This document shows, one piece after another, positions 17,292 through 26,792 of a stretch of DNA of 64,000 bases (positions are counted from its first letter, which is position 1; each line of letters begins with the position of its first letter). Below the pieces are notes generated by a model that saw only the letters and a list, made by a program, of their open reading frames with translations, made no database searches and was not told the DNA's origin. The stretch covers positions 1 through 64,000 of the forward strand of contig JAICWP010000001.1 of the NCBI GenBank assembly GCA_025934735.1, written 5' to 3'. The position numbers and the translations under genes are program-made. Source of the stretch: Terriglobales bacterium. GTDB taxonomy: Bacteria; Acidobacteriota; Terriglobia; Terriglobales; Acidobacteriaceae.

Positions 17292-17825
17292 ATGAGAATT
17301 TACCGACAATTCGAGCAGCGCCTGTGCGGCCTCGGGCTTCTGCTGGCGCTGTGCGGCACGGGGTGGGCACAGGAGCGGCCGCTGCCGGAAGTGGCCCGCG
17401 AGAAAAGCGGCAAGACCGCAACGCGGGTGTTCACCGACGAAGATCTGGAGAGAGGACGTCCCGCCCAGACGCCGTCAGCGGCTCCGGCCGCCAGTCCGAA
17501 ACCCGCAGCCGAGACTTCCAAGGCGCGCATTAACGTTCCCGGGCTGGTGGAAGAAGGCACGCTCAGCCGGGGCCGCGAAATTCTGGAGAGCCTGAGGCGG
17601 GATGAGCAGGTACTGCTGCGGCGCTACGCACAAATTGAGCAGAAGCTGAGTACGGAAACGGATGCGCACCTGCGGCAGCTCTATTCCAATTCGCTGGCGC
17701 GGCGTGAGGAAACCCTGGCGCGCAAGCGCCTGCAGATCCATCAAGTGGAAAAGGCAATCGAGGCGGCGGAACGCACCCCCGCGCCGAGGAGCAAACATGA
17801 GGCTGCACCGGAGACTGAGAAATAG
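17292..17825 (+). CDS. Secreted coiled-coil protein inside pilin operon A
   Basis: A 177-residue protein with a signal peptide (GLGLLLALCGTGWAQ), then a basic Ala/Pro-rich linker (TPSAAPAASPKPAAETSK). A long charged helix at about residues 95-160 (ILESLRRDEQVLLRRYAQIEQKLSTETD) is probably a coiled coil. GGGGGA precedes ATG 17292. It sits between PilW and PilX, overlapping the PilX start by 29 bases, so it belongs to the operon. Operon B has no equivalent. Function unknown; it could be a periplasmic assembly factor. Confidence 0.75.
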   Translation: MRIYRQFEQRLCGLGLLLALCGTGWAQERPLPEVAREKSGKTATRVFTDEDLERGRPAQTPSAAPAASPKPAAETSKARINVPGLVEEGTLSRGREILESLRRDEQVLLRRYAQIEQKLSTETDAHLRQLYSNSLARREETLARKRLQIHQVEKAIEAAERTPAPRSKHEAAPETEK

Positions 17826-19302
17826 CAACCGCGGCGTGGCGCTGCTCGCCTGCCTTCTGGCATTGCTGTTGCTGACCGCCCTCGGCCTGGCGCTGATGTA
17901 TCTGGGCGATTCGGAAACCCGCATTAACGACAATTTCCGTTCTTCGCAGCAGGCCTACTTTGCCAGCATGGCCGGGCTGCAAAGCGCGCGCGAGCGCATG
18001 ATGCTGGCCAACGCCGCTCCCCACAAGCTCATTCCCCCGGTCAACATGCCCGGCAACAGCAATTCGATGCTGTACGTGCTGAATCCGGCAGGGACTTCGG
18101 ACACAGTCGATCCCACCGATGTAACCAACCCATATCACGATCAGGAGCTGTGCCGGGAAATGGCGGTGCAGAATATCAATTGCCCGCTGGCCAGCAACAA
18201 CATCATCACCACGGCGGAGAACGGCCCGCCCTACCTGAACACGCCCGCCGCGCTTGCTTACAAATGGGTGCGCGTCCATCGTAAGGCCAATGCCTCGGTC
18301 GCTCCCTATTACAACAATGGCAGCAATTCCGGCAGCACCCTGACTACGCAGGTGTGCTGGAATGGGGTAAGCGAGCTGCCGGTCACCATGCTTCCGGTGA
18401 CCGATTGTGCGCTTTCCGCGGGCAGCGACCCCGCGGGATGGGGACCGGTGTATGAGCTGACTTCTCTGGCCGTGACGGCTAGCGGCGCCTCGCGCCTGCT
18501 GCAAATGGAAGTGGCGCAGGACCCGCCGCTGGTGACGCGGGCGGCGGTGGATTCCCAGGACCACGTGGACCTGAACGGCTCGTTGATCGTGAATGGTTGG
18601 GACTACTGCACCTGCCAATGCACCACCAACAAAGTTAACGGCATTGACGTTACAACCTGTACCAACCGTGCGGGCATGGTGTGTGACGGCAGCCATTACG
18701 CCATTTATGCCGCCGGCACGGTGGACAATCCCACGCCCTCGGAAACCCTGATCGCGGGCACCAGCCAGCCGGTGGTGCAGAACCAGCCCTGGCCCTGGGA
18801 CATGGATGGGCTAATCAATAAATTCAAGTACGCTCAGGGCACAGTCAGCGTCACGCGGGCGCCTTACAGCTGGTCTTGCACGGCGGGAAGTTGCGGCACG
18901 CGATCGGGCCAGGTGTTTGGGGTTCCGCCGGCTTTTCCGCCGAGTCCAGCAAACAATCCCGCCGGGCCATCGAATATGTCCAGCCAGGTGACGTATGTTC
19001 CCGGCAACGTGCAAATGACGGGCGGGGCGCAGGGCAATGGGGTGCTGGTGATTGACGGCAACCTCGATATTCACGGCGGCCTGAATTTCTATGGCCTCAT
19101 TCTGGTGCGGGGCGTGATTTCATTTACTGGCGGCGGATCGAGCGGAGTGAATATTTACGGCGCGATTCTGGCCGGCCAGCAATCCTATGTGGATACCACC
19201 CTGGGCGGGAGCGCTAACATTTATTTCGACTTCTGCTCCTTGCCGCAGGGAATTCAGGATCAGCCGCCGCGCGTGCTCAGCTTCCGCGAGCAACTGCTGT
19301 GA
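17797..19302 (+). CDS. PilX-like pilus assembly protein (operon A)
   Basis: A 501-residue protein with the PilX N-terminal layout: NRGVALLACLLALLLLTALGLALMYLGDSETRI, with a transmembrane helix preceded by arginines, then SSQQAYFASMAGLQSARERM. It is far larger than proteobacterial PilX. The rest is a secreted beta-rich region with several Cys (WDYCTCQCTTNK) and a C-terminal right-handed repeat of N/G-rich turns (VIDGNLDIHGGLNFYGLILVRGV). GAGGAG lies five bases before ATG 17797. Operon B carries a paralogue of 502 residues (34557-36065). It may form an adhesive or structural tip. Confidence 0.85.
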   Translation: MRLHRRLRNSNRGVALLACLLALLLLTALGLALMYLGDSETRINDNFRSSQQAYFASMAGLQSARERMMLANAAPHKLIPPVNMPGNSNSMLYVLNPAGTSDTVDPTDVTNPYHDQELCREMAVQNINCPLASNNIITTAENGPPYLNTPAALAYKWVRVHRKANASVAPYYNNGSNSGSTLTTQVCWNGVSELPVTMLPVTDCALSAGSDPAGWGPVYELTSLAVTASGASRLLQMEVAQDPPLVTRAAVDSQDHVDLNGSLIVNGWDYCTCQCTTNKVNGIDVTTCTNRAGMVCDGSHYAIYAAGTVDNPTPSETLIAGTSQPVVQNQPWPWDMDGLINKFKYAQGTVSVTRAPYSWSCTAGSCGTRSGQVFGVPPAFPPSPANNPAGPSNMSSQVTYVPGNVQMTGGAQGNGVLVIDGNLDIHGGLNFYGLILVRGVISFTGGGSSGVNIYGAILAGQQSYVDTTLGGSANIYFDFCSLPQGIQDQPPRVLSFREQLL

Positions 19303-19468
19303 GCGGTACGAGGAGACCGGCTAACAAAATGGAATCCGCTGGTTGGGGCGGTGGTAAACTGGGTTGGCTTTGGAGGTTCCCTTCGGCCGTTTGTGCTCTG
19401 GAGCGGGCGAAGCGCGGCATCTCCGGCACGGCCCAGTTTTTCAGGATTCGACCCTGCGAGGGCGCAAC

Positions 19469-19915
19469 ATGCCCGTCCTGATCATCGTCCTTTCGGCGTA
19501 CCTGTTCTTCTTCGCGGTGATCGCCCTGATTGCGATTGCCGAGTACGCGGACCGCCATGAGCGCCGCCAGGCCGTGGAGCACGCCGGCGGTCCTCCGGTG
19601 TCGCTGGCGGGGATGAACGCGGGCCAGGCTTCCCATCCTCACTATTTCGGTTTTTGGCAGGCCCAACTGCCGGGGCTGCGGTTGATTCATGATGCCGGCA
19701 ATGCCGGCATTTACCTGCGCAATCTGCGCCAGTGCTTCGCCGTGGTATGCCGCCGATTTCCCGAAATTTACGACGGCCGCACGCTGGAGCAGTGGGTGCT
19801 CTTCCTGGAGCAGGAGCAGTTGGTCCTGTGCAGCGGACCGAAGGTCAAACTGACCCCCCAGGGCAGCGATTTTCTCCGGGTTCAGCTTACTCGCGGCACT
19901 ACCGTCCACCGCTGA
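19469..19915 (+). CDS. Small membrane-anchored protein with winged-helix-like tail
   Basis: A 148-residue protein. An N-terminal transmembrane helix (LIIVLSAYLFFFAVIALIAIA, residues 4-24) precedes a basic loop. A C-terminal region (LEQWVLFLEQEQLVLCSGPKVKLTPQGSDFLRVQL) looks like a winged-helix fold with an L-T-P-x-G-x-x-F-L core, as in MarR/PadR-type domains. The ATG at 19469 follows GAGGG by six bases. No recognised family. It lies 166 bases after pilX on the same strand. Confidence 0.55.
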   Translation: MPVLIIVLSAYLFFFAVIALIAIAEYADRHERRQAVEHAGGPPVSLAGMNAGQASHPHYFGFWQAQLPGLRLIHDAGNAGIYLRNLRQCFAVVCRRFPEIYDGRTLEQWVLFLEQEQLVLCSGPKVKLTPQGSDFLRVQLTRGTTVHR

Positions 19916-20350
19916 GCCGAGGGCCCGGCAAAGAGAGCCGAGGGGAATGAGCTTGCGCCCGGCGGATGCAGCACTGCTGGCGCCAGATCCAGAGGCCTCC
20001 CGTTACCTCCCCGGCGCGGTCAGGGCTGAACAAAGCTGAAGCGCGGAGCGTGGGGACAGCATCATAAGAAGTGAGGACGGGCGAAGTTACTTTCGGTACT
20101 TTTAGCACTTGCGCGGACCGCGCCTGCCGGGTAACATCATGGTGTCCTCCAAATGGCCGCACGTTCCCCGTGCCGGCACTCCGCGCCCCAAGTTAAAGCT
20201 CCAGGCGCCAGACGGACAAAATAGATTCACGATTTGACTTCCCGCCGCAACGGGTTGTGAGGGTTTTGCACCAGCAGCGAAATTCCCGCGGCAGAAAAGC
20301 GCATCGAACCAGTTTTTCCCTCGGTCAACGAGGGCAAAAAAGAGAGCAAC
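19916..20350. other. Intergenic stretch with a leader hairpin
   Basis: About 435 bases without a supported gene. Near its end CCCTCG (20318-20323) and CGAGGG (20329-20334) make a 6-pair stem with a 5-base loop flanked by T and A runs. The hairpin lies 16 bases before the start of the next gene, so it could act in its 5' leader or be part of an upstream terminator. The rest is unremarkable. Confidence 0.5.
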
Positions 20351-20998
20351 ATGATGATTGGACCGAACCATCCCTCCGGCTCCGGAGGGAGAAACCGACG
20401 CCGGCGTGGCCGACGTCCACCTAACCACCGCCCCGGACAAGGCGCAGGACAGCGCGATCGTCACGGCGGCATTTACACCGCTCCCATGGACCACGCTTAC
20501 CGCGCCGGCATGAATGGCGATAACGGCAGGGGTGGCCGCGGCCGCTTCAATCCCAGCAACTACATGGGCGCGGAACCAGAACCCTTGCCCGAATCCAACG
20601 GCGGACCGCGCATCTTCGCCTTCGTGGATGACCTGTTTTTTTCGGCAAAAATTCAGGAAGTCGCGCGCAAACTCAACGTAAAAGTAGAGTTTGTGAAGAC
20701 GGAGAAAGACCTGGCCGAGCGCATCACCAGCAACGGCGAGGAAAAGCCTTCCCTGATCATCTTCGATTTGAACAATGTCGGCGCCAAGCCGCTGACCCTG
20801 ATCCCCAAATTGAAATCGAAGCTGAAGAAAGGGACCAGCATTATCGGGTTCCTGTCGCATGTACAAGGCGATTTGAAGCTGAAGGCGCAGGAAGCGGGTT
20901 GCGACATGGTAGTGCCGCGCTCGGCTTTCTCGCAGAATCTGCCGCAGTTGTTGCGCCGCCACGGCGCTCCTGAGGAACTGGAGCAGGGAGCGGAGTAA
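20351..20998 (+). CDS. Receiver-like domain protein with Arg/Gly-rich N-terminus
   Basis: A 215-residue protein. Residues 1-80 are low-complexity and basic (RNRRRRGRRPP, GRGGRGRF), typical of nucleic-acid-binding tails. Residues 87-203 form a CheY-like receiver fold: acidic pair FVDD (93-94), candidate phospho-acceptor Asp139 in IIFDLNN, Ser169 in the Thr position (FLSH), and Arg190 where the conserved Lys should be (VVPRSAF). So phosphorylation is doubtful, as in other receiver-like pseudo-domains. No histidine kinase is nearby. Function unknown; a link to RNA or DNA is inference from the basic head. Confidence 0.65.
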   Translation: MMIGPNHPSGSGGRNRRRRGRRPPNHRPGQGAGQRDRHGGIYTAPMDHAYRAGMNGDNGRGGRGRFNPSNYMGAEPEPLPESNGGPRIFAFVDDLFFSAKIQEVARKLNVKVEFVKTEKDLAERITSNGEEKPSLIIFDLNNVGAKPLTLIPKLKSKLKKGTSIIGFLSHVQGDLKLKAQEAGCDMVVPRSAFSQNLPQLLRRHGAPEELEQGAE

Positions 20999-21077
20999 CT
21001 ACACCGCCGCAGAGAACCGCAACCAATTCAGCCGGCGGTACGGGACAGCGGGATGGAACCGCAACCCGCTTTATCCC

Positions 21078-23624
21078 TCACTCCGCCCGCAAGGCCTCCA
21101 TGGGATGGATGGCGGCCGCGCGCAGGGCGGGAATCAGCGCTGCCAGAAAAGCGCAGGCGGCGAGGGCAGCTGTCGCCACTGATAGCGCCAGCGGGTCCCA
21201 TGCCTTGACGCCCCACAATTGTGAGGCCAGCAGGCGCCCGGCGCCGATGGCCAGGGGTATTCCGATCAGCAATCCCAGGCCGACGCGGCGGAATGCGCCT
21301 CGCAGCACAAGTTGGATAACTCTCGTCCGGTCGGCTCCCAAGGCCATGCGCACGCCAATCTCGCCAGTGCGCTGCGCCACCGTGTAAGCGGTTACGCCAT
21401 AGAGACCGACAGCCGCCAGCACCAGCGCCACCAGTCCAAACAAACCGGCCAGGCTGGCCACGGCGCGCTCCTGATCGAACTCCAGGCCTACCTGCTCGTC
21501 CAGCGTTCGCAGGCTGGTAATGGTGAGGTCCGGGTCAATATCCGCCAGGGTCCTGGTCAGGACCGGTTCCAGCACGCCCGGGGGGGTGTGCGTGACGAGA
21601 AGGATTCCCTGCAGGAAATGCGAGCGCAGCTCGATCTTCTGCATCAGAGGATGGGGATAATGCACGAATTGCGCCGCGGGAACGAAGAACATGGGACGCA
21701 CGTTCTCGCGCGCGAATGCGAACTTCGAATCCCGTACCACGCCGACGATGCGGAAGGTGCCGGCAAAAGATGGGTCATCCAACCCGAAATGTTTATCCAG
21801 CGGGTCTTCCTTGGGCAGAAAGCGCTTGACGAAGCTCTCATTGACGATGGCGACGGGCGCGGTGGTTTCGTTGTCCGCCTCCGTGAAACCGCGCCCCCGC
21901 AGCACCGGTATGCCCAGCGATTGCAGGTACCCGGTGCTAACCCGGTCCCAGGATGCTCCTGAATCGGGGCCCATGGTCGACGCCGCGTGCCCCTGCACCA
22001 CGATGCCCTCACCCCAGTTATCAGTAAGCGGGTTGTATAAAGCCATGCCCACCTGCTCCACCCCAGGCACGCGCTTGAGGCGGTCCTCCATCTCGCGATA
22101 CAAGGCGTTCAGACGCTCCGGACCGTAGGTGGCTGCCGGAGGGTTGATTTCCACCACCACACGATTTTCGGTTTGAAACCCGAAATTCTGATGTTCGAGA
22201 TTGCCCAGGCTGCGCGCCAGCATAGTGGCGCCCGCCACCAGAACCACTGAAAGAGTGGCTTGCACGATAAGCAGGGTCACGCGAGCGGAGGAAGAGCTGT
22301 CTCGGGTGCTGCGGGTGGCGCTGCGCAGAGCCTCAATGGGAGGAGTGTGCGTGGCGAACCACGCCGGCGCTGTTCCGAAAATGACCCCGGTCACCAGCGA
22401 GAGAAGGAACGCGAACCCCAGCACTGCCAGGGAAGGCGTGATGCTGATGGGAAGAAAATGGGCATCATCGAAGGCCAAGCCCAGCAACAGGCGGGAGGCG
22501 CCCACCGCCACCGCCAGCCCGGCAACGCCGCCCATGATCGCCAGCAAGGTGCTCTCCAGCAGCGCTGGCCCGATAATCTGTCGGCGCGAGGCGCCGATGG
22601 CCACCCGCAGGGCAGTCTGGCTGCGCCGCGCAGCCGCCCGCGCCAGTAGCAGGTTGGCCACGTTGGCACAGGCAATCAGCAGCACCAGAGAGCAGACGGC
22701 CAGAAGCACGGCCAGGCTGCGCCCGTAGGCTTCCTTCATCTGCGCTACACCCGCTCCCGCCGGAACCACGTTAATGCTTTGCTTGGGAAGAGTGCGCTTG
22801 ACTTCCGGCATCCACGATGCCGGGTAGCCGCTGTCGGTCTGCATCCACTGGCGCAGCATGGCGGTGAGCCGGGGAGACATGCCGGCCACGGTGGCGCCCG
22901 GCCGCAGGCGCCCAATAACACGCAGCCACGCGGAGATGGATTGGTGCAGCAGGGAGCCTTCGCCCTCGATAAGCGGTTCCTGCTGCAACGGGATCCAGAC
23001 ATCGGGAGGATCGCTGCGCAAGGTCTCGCCAAAGAAGCCAGGCGGAGCAATGCCGATCACGGTGAAGGGATGTCCCGCGATTACGTAGGTGGAGCCCACC
23101 ACGCTGGGATCCGCTCCATAGGTTTCCTGCCAGGCGTGGTAGCTCATCACCACCACCGGCGCGGCCGAAGGCTGGTCGTCAGCGGGCGAGAACAGCCGGC
23201 CTCCGAAAGCATGAATGCCGAAAGTGGAGAAATAGCTTCCGGTGACAAACTCGGTGCGCAGCGGCCGGGCCGCGCGTTCGGATTGCCGCCGCACGCTCAT
23301 GCGCGGCGCCCCCGCCTGGAACGCCGTAACTTCTTCGAACTGCGGCAGGTTCTGTTTCAGGCGTTCATAGAAGGGATAAGAAAACATGCCCCAGCGGTCC
23401 TGGGGACCGCCTTCCACACAGCAGTCGTTACCCTCACCAATGCGGTAAAGCCTGCCCGGATCGGCCACCGGCAGGGAACGCAGCATGACGGTGTGAATGA
23501 GGGAAAAAATGGCAGTGGTGCCGCCGATGCCCAGGGCCAGCGTGAGCACGGCCGCGGCCGTAAACACCGGGGCCCGCCCGAACTGCCGCAAGGTATAGCG
23601 AAGATTACTGAAAAAGTTCTGCAT
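21078..23624 (-). CDS. ADOP-type orphan ABC permease (MacB/FtsX family)
   Basis: An 848-residue protein with the ADOP plan: NLRYTLRQFGRAPVFTAAAVLTLALGIGGTTAIFS at the start, MacB-like periplasmic domain, first FtsX module (LIACANVANLLLARAAARRSQ), second periplasmic domain, second FtsX module and an end at AAIHPMEALRAE. ATG 23624 is preferred because a GGGGG run lies eight bases upstream. No ATPase is encoded in the window. It lies downstream of the ADOP gene at 23.8-26.4 kb in the same direction, with 175 bases between, and may share its transcript. Substrate unknown. Confidence 0.88.
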   Translation of the reverse strand: MQNFFSNLRYTLRQFGRAPVFTAAAVLTLALGIGGTTAIFSLIHTVMLRSLPVADPGRLYRIGEGNDCCVEGGPQDRWGMFSYPFYERLKQNLPQFEEVTAFQAGAPRMSVRRQSERAARPLRTEFVTGSYFSTFGIHAFGGRLFSPADDQPSAAPVVVMSYHAWQETYGADPSVVGSTYVIAGHPFTVIGIAPPGFFGETLRSDPPDVWIPLQQEPLIEGEGSLLHQSISAWLRVIGRLRPGATVAGMSPRLTAMLRQWMQTDSGYPASWMPEVKRTLPKQSINVVPAGAGVAQMKEAYGRSLAVLLAVCSLVLLIACANVANLLLARAAARRSQTALRVAIGASRRQIIGPALLESTLLAIMGGVAGLAVAVGASRLLLGLAFDDAHFLPISITPSLAVLGFAFLLSLVTGVIFGTAPAWFATHTPPIEALRSATRSTRDSSSSARVTLLIVQATLSVVLVAGATMLARSLGNLEHQNFGFQTENRVVVEINPPAATYGPERLNALYREMEDRLKRVPGVEQVGMALYNPLTDNWGEGIVVQGHAASTMGPDSGASWDRVSTGYLQSLGIPVLRGRGFTEADNETTAPVAIVNESFVKRFLPKEDPLDKHFGLDDPSFAGTFRIVGVVRDSKFAFARENVRPMFFVPAAQFVHYPHPLMQKIELRSHFLQGILLVTHTPPGVLEPVLTRTLADIDPDLTITSLRTLDEQVGLEFDQERAVASLAGLFGLVALVLAAVGLYGVTAYTVAQRTGEIGVRMALGADRTRVIQLVLRGAFRRVGLGLLIGIPLAIGAGRLLASQLWGVKAWDPLALSVATAALAACAFLAALIPALRAAAIHPMEALRAE

Positions 23625-23799
23625 CGTCGGCCCCCACATTTCGTACGCGTGTCCGGCAGCAGAAGTTCCGTATTTTTCTTCACCGAAGTTTTGGACGGGC
23701 GGAGAGGCGAAATGTCAATGGGCTAATTCAGCAGATAAACCGGCCACCAATGCTGCGCAGGGGGGCGACTGAAGACGCATCGCGTGCGGCGCATGGCGT

Positions 23800-26418
23800 T
23801 CACTCATAGCGCAGCGCGATCGTGGGATCCACGCGCACTGCGCGTCGCGCCGGCAGATAACCGGCGAGGATCGCCACCAGACCCAGGACCGCCCCAACCG
23901 TGATCAACGTCAGCGGATCGGTCGTCTTCACCTGAAAGAGGAAGCGTTCGAGCGTACGCGTGAGCAGCAGCGACGCGGCCAGCCCGACAGCAACTCCGGC
24001 CGCACCCAGCGCCGCGCCTTTACCGACAACCAGACGCAGCACGTCCGAGGGCTGCGCGCCCAACGCCATGCGGATGCCGAACTCCTGCGTGCGTTGCGCG
24101 ACTGAGTAGGCGATGACACCGTACACGCCGATGGCGGCGAGCAGCAAGGCGGCGAGCGCGAAGCTTCCCAGCAGCGCGGTGCGGAAGCGAGGTTCGGAAG
24201 CGGAGTCCGAGATGGTGATGTCCAGCGTCTGCTCGTGATTGACCACTGCGTCGCGGTCAATGGTGTGGATGGCGTGCTCGACCTCCGGTGCGAGGCTGGC
24301 TGCGGCCCGTGTGGAGCGCACATAGAGGAATTGAGCTTCCACGAATGACTGCGCCACCGGCGTGTAATAGGCCATCGGCGAGTTCTTGCTGTCTAGCCCC
24401 TGGTATTTCACGTCGCCGACAACACCGACGATTTCCATCGGCGGGTTATGCTGCTCGGGTTGGCTCTGGTGCATGATGTGTCCCAGGGGGTCATCGTTCG
24501 GGAAGTAGCGCTTGGCCAGCGACTCGCTGATGATGACCACGCCGTGCCGGTCACGGCGATCGCCATCGGTGAAGTAGCGGCCGCGGAGCAGCGGGATCTG
24601 CATGGTTTCGAAGTACCCGGGCATGATGTGACCGACCGGGGTTGAGGGGAACGCACCCTCGCTCCAGGGCTGGCCGTCAATGTTGAAGCTGTCGTCCTCG
24701 TTCCACCAGTTGGGTGGGCGAAGATCGGCCATACCCGCCGCTTCGACACCAGGCAGAGCGCGCACCGAGTCCAGGATGTTCTGGTAGAAGGCGACGCCTT
24801 TGGCTACGTCGCGGTACTTCGCATTCGTCGCCGCGACGTACATGCTCAGCACATGGCGCGGCTCGGCGCCGACGCCAGTCTGCACGCGCTGCAACTCTAT
24901 CAGGCTGCGCACGAGCAGTCCCGCGCCCGCCAACAGCACCAGCGAGAGAGCGATCTCGAACACGGCCAGCGCGGAGTGAGTGCGCAGTCCCGAAGTCGAG
25001 AGCCCGCCGGTGCGTCCGCCTTCCTTCAGCGCGAGATGGGGATCGGACGCCGAAGCGCGTAGCGCGGGAATCAGGCCGAAGAGTGCGCTGGTCAGAATGG
25101 CGAGGGCGAAGGTGAAGATTACAACCATCCAGTCGAGGCGGATATCGCCGACACGCGGCAGCAGATTCGTCGGGTTCCACCGCTGCAGCGCACGGACCGC
25201 AATCCATGCGAATGCCAGGCCGGCGAACGCTCCGAGGATGCCGGTCACCACCGATTCAGTGAGAAGTTGGCGCACCAGGCGAAGGCGGGTGGCGCCAAGT
25301 CCAACTCGAACGGCCATCTCGCGGCGGCGCACTGTCGAACGGGCGAGCGTGAGGTTGGCGATGTTGACCAGGGCAATAAGCAATACGAAGGCGACGGCGC
25401 CGAACATCATCCACAGGGCCGGGCGCACGTTGCCGACCATCGCGTCGCGCAGCGGCAGCACCGGCATGGTAAGGCGCGCGTAGGTGTTGGGATTGTCGTG
25501 CTCGATGTTGCGCCCGATGGAATTCGTGTCGGATTGCGCCTGTTCGAAGGTGACGCCCGGCTTCAGGTGGGCGATCCCGGTGAAGAAGAACGGCCCCCGA
25601 CGCTTCGGCGGCGCGAGCCGATAGTTGATCCATAGTTCGGTCTGTTGGCGAGGAAAATGGAATGATGCCGGCATCACACCAACGATGGTGGTCGCATCGC
25701 CGCTGAGCATCACCGTCTTGCCGAGTATGTTGGGATCGGCGCCAAAGTGGCGGCGCCACAGCGCCTCTCCGATCACCGCAAGCCGCGCGCTCGAGCCCTG
25801 ATCCTCGCCCTCGACGAAAGTGCGGCCGAGCTGCGGCACGCCACCTAGTAGAGAAAAGAAATTCGCGGTGACGTGGGCGCTTATTACCTGCTCAGGAGTG
25901 CCATTGCCGGTAATCTCCTGTACTCCATTGGCGTAGAGGCCGATTGCGTCGAAGGAGCGGTTTCGCGCCTTCCAGTCGAAGTAGTCGGCCAGTGAGAGAT
26001 TGCCGCGCGGACTGTTTTGCGGCGAGAAGTTCATGAATACGAGGGCGATGCGGCCGGCGTCGCGGTAGGCAAGCGGTCGCAGCAGCACGCCGTACACCAC
26101 GCTGAAAATGGCAGCGTTGGCTCCGATACCGAGACCGAGCGTGAGCACGGCGACGATCGTGAAGGCCGGCGACTTCGCGAGCATGCGCAGTCCGAAGCGC
26201 AGGTCCTGGGCGAAACGTTCCAGCCAGGCCCAGCCCCACATGTCGCGGGTAGTTTCCTGGACCAGCAACACGTTGCCGAACTCGCGCCGCGATTCGGCCT
26301 TTGCGGCGTCTGGCGCCGCCCCTCGCGCTTCGCGGTCGCGTGCTGCCATGCCCAGATGCGACTGAATTTCCTCGTCCAGTTCCCGCGCCTGATCCCTTTT
26401 CCACCGTGGCAACCGCAT
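23800..26418 (-). CDS. ADOP-type permease with N-terminal prefix domain
   Basis: An 872-residue protein. It starts with a short helical prefix (RELDEEIQSHL, about 1-65) found in many ADOP permeases. Then follow the LRMLAKSPAFTIVAVLTLGLGIG helix, MacB periplasmic domain, FtsX module (LIALVNIANLTLARSTVRRR), second periplasmic domain, and second FtsX module ending RVDPTIALRYE. AGGAGG precedes ATG 26418. It starts 11 bases after the PadR stop, so the two are co-transcribed, the typical acidobacterial pairing. Confidence 0.92.
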   Translation of the reverse strand: MRLPRWKRDQARELDEEIQSHLGMAARDREARGAAPDAAKAESRREFGNVLLVQETTRDMWGWAWLERFAQDLRFGLRMLAKSPAFTIVAVLTLGLGIGANAAIFSVVYGVLLRPLAYRDAGRIALVFMNFSPQNSPRGNLSLADYFDWKARNRSFDAIGLYANGVQEITGNGTPEQVISAHVTANFFSLLGGVPQLGRTFVEGEDQGSSARLAVIGEALWRRHFGADPNILGKTVMLSGDATTIVGVMPASFHFPRQQTELWINYRLAPPKRRGPFFFTGIAHLKPGVTFEQAQSDTNSIGRNIEHDNPNTYARLTMPVLPLRDAMVGNVRPALWMMFGAVAFVLLIALVNIANLTLARSTVRRREMAVRVGLGATRLRLVRQLLTESVVTGILGAFAGLAFAWIAVRALQRWNPTNLLPRVGDIRLDWMVVIFTFALAILTSALFGLIPALRASASDPHLALKEGGRTGGLSTSGLRTHSALAVFEIALSLVLLAGAGLLVRSLIELQRVQTGVGAEPRHVLSMYVAATNAKYRDVAKGVAFYQNILDSVRALPGVEAAGMADLRPPNWWNEDDSFNIDGQPWSEGAFPSTPVGHIMPGYFETMQIPLLRGRYFTDGDRRDRHGVVIISESLAKRYFPNDDPLGHIMHQSQPEQHNPPMEIVGVVGDVKYQGLDSKNSPMAYYTPVAQSFVEAQFLYVRSTRAAASLAPEVEHAIHTIDRDAVVNHEQTLDITISDSASEPRFRTALLGSFALAALLLAAIGVYGVIAYSVAQRTQEFGIRMALGAQPSDVLRLVVGKGAALGAAGVAVGLAASLLLTRTLERFLFQVKTTDPLTLITVGAVLGLVAILAGYLPARRAVRVDPTIALRYE

Positions 26419-26428
26419 AGTTGGCCTC

Positions 26429-26776
26429 CTAATTGCCCGCGGGCTTCAGCACTCCGGCAATTGCCTGCACCAGCAGTTCCCAGCGCGAGCGCTCGGCTGC
26501 CAGCTGTTTTTTGCCCGTGGGCGTCAGCCGATATTCCTTCACCCGTTGACTGTTGTCAGAAAGCTTCCACTCGGACTCGATCCAGCGCTCGCGCTCCAGC
26601 CGGTGCAGGGCCGGATATAGGGAGCCGGTCTCCACCTGCAGCACCTCGCCCGAGCCCAGCCGGATAGCCTGGCTGATGCCATAGCCATGCTGCGGTCCCC
26701 ACTGCAGAGTCTGAAGAATCAGCAGATCGAGAGTGCCCTGCAGCAGCTCAATGCGGTTCTGATAGCGATTTCCCAT
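26429..26776 (-). CDS. PadR-family transcriptional regulator
   Basis: A 115-residue winged-helix repressor. It opens with ELLQGTLDLLILQTL, followed by the recognition helix region (HGYGISQAIRLGSGEVLQVETGSLYPALHRLERERWIESEW) and the wing (VKEYRLTPTGKKQLA), ending in a short dimerisation helix. It is the first gene of an operon with an ADOP permease 11 bases downstream, so it probably controls that gene and itself. A candidate operator lies 17-47 bases upstream of the start. Confidence 0.93.
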   Translation of the reverse strand: MGNRYQNRIELLQGTLDLLILQTLQWGPQHGYGISQAIRLGSGEVLQVETGSLYPALHRLERERWIESEWKLSDNSQRVKEYRLTPTGKKQLAAERSRWELLVQAIAGVLKPAGN

Positions 26777-26792
26777 ATACCGGCCTTAGGCT

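Noticed and set aside
17563-18696. 377-codon minus-strand frame opposite pilX and the coiled-coil gene
   Set aside because: Low-complexity antisense shadow; the plus-strand genes have ribosome binding sites and family motifs.
19299-19481. 60-codon plus-strand frame between pilX and the small membrane protein
   Set aside because: No convincing start or family signal, and it overlaps the ribosome binding site and start of the next gene.
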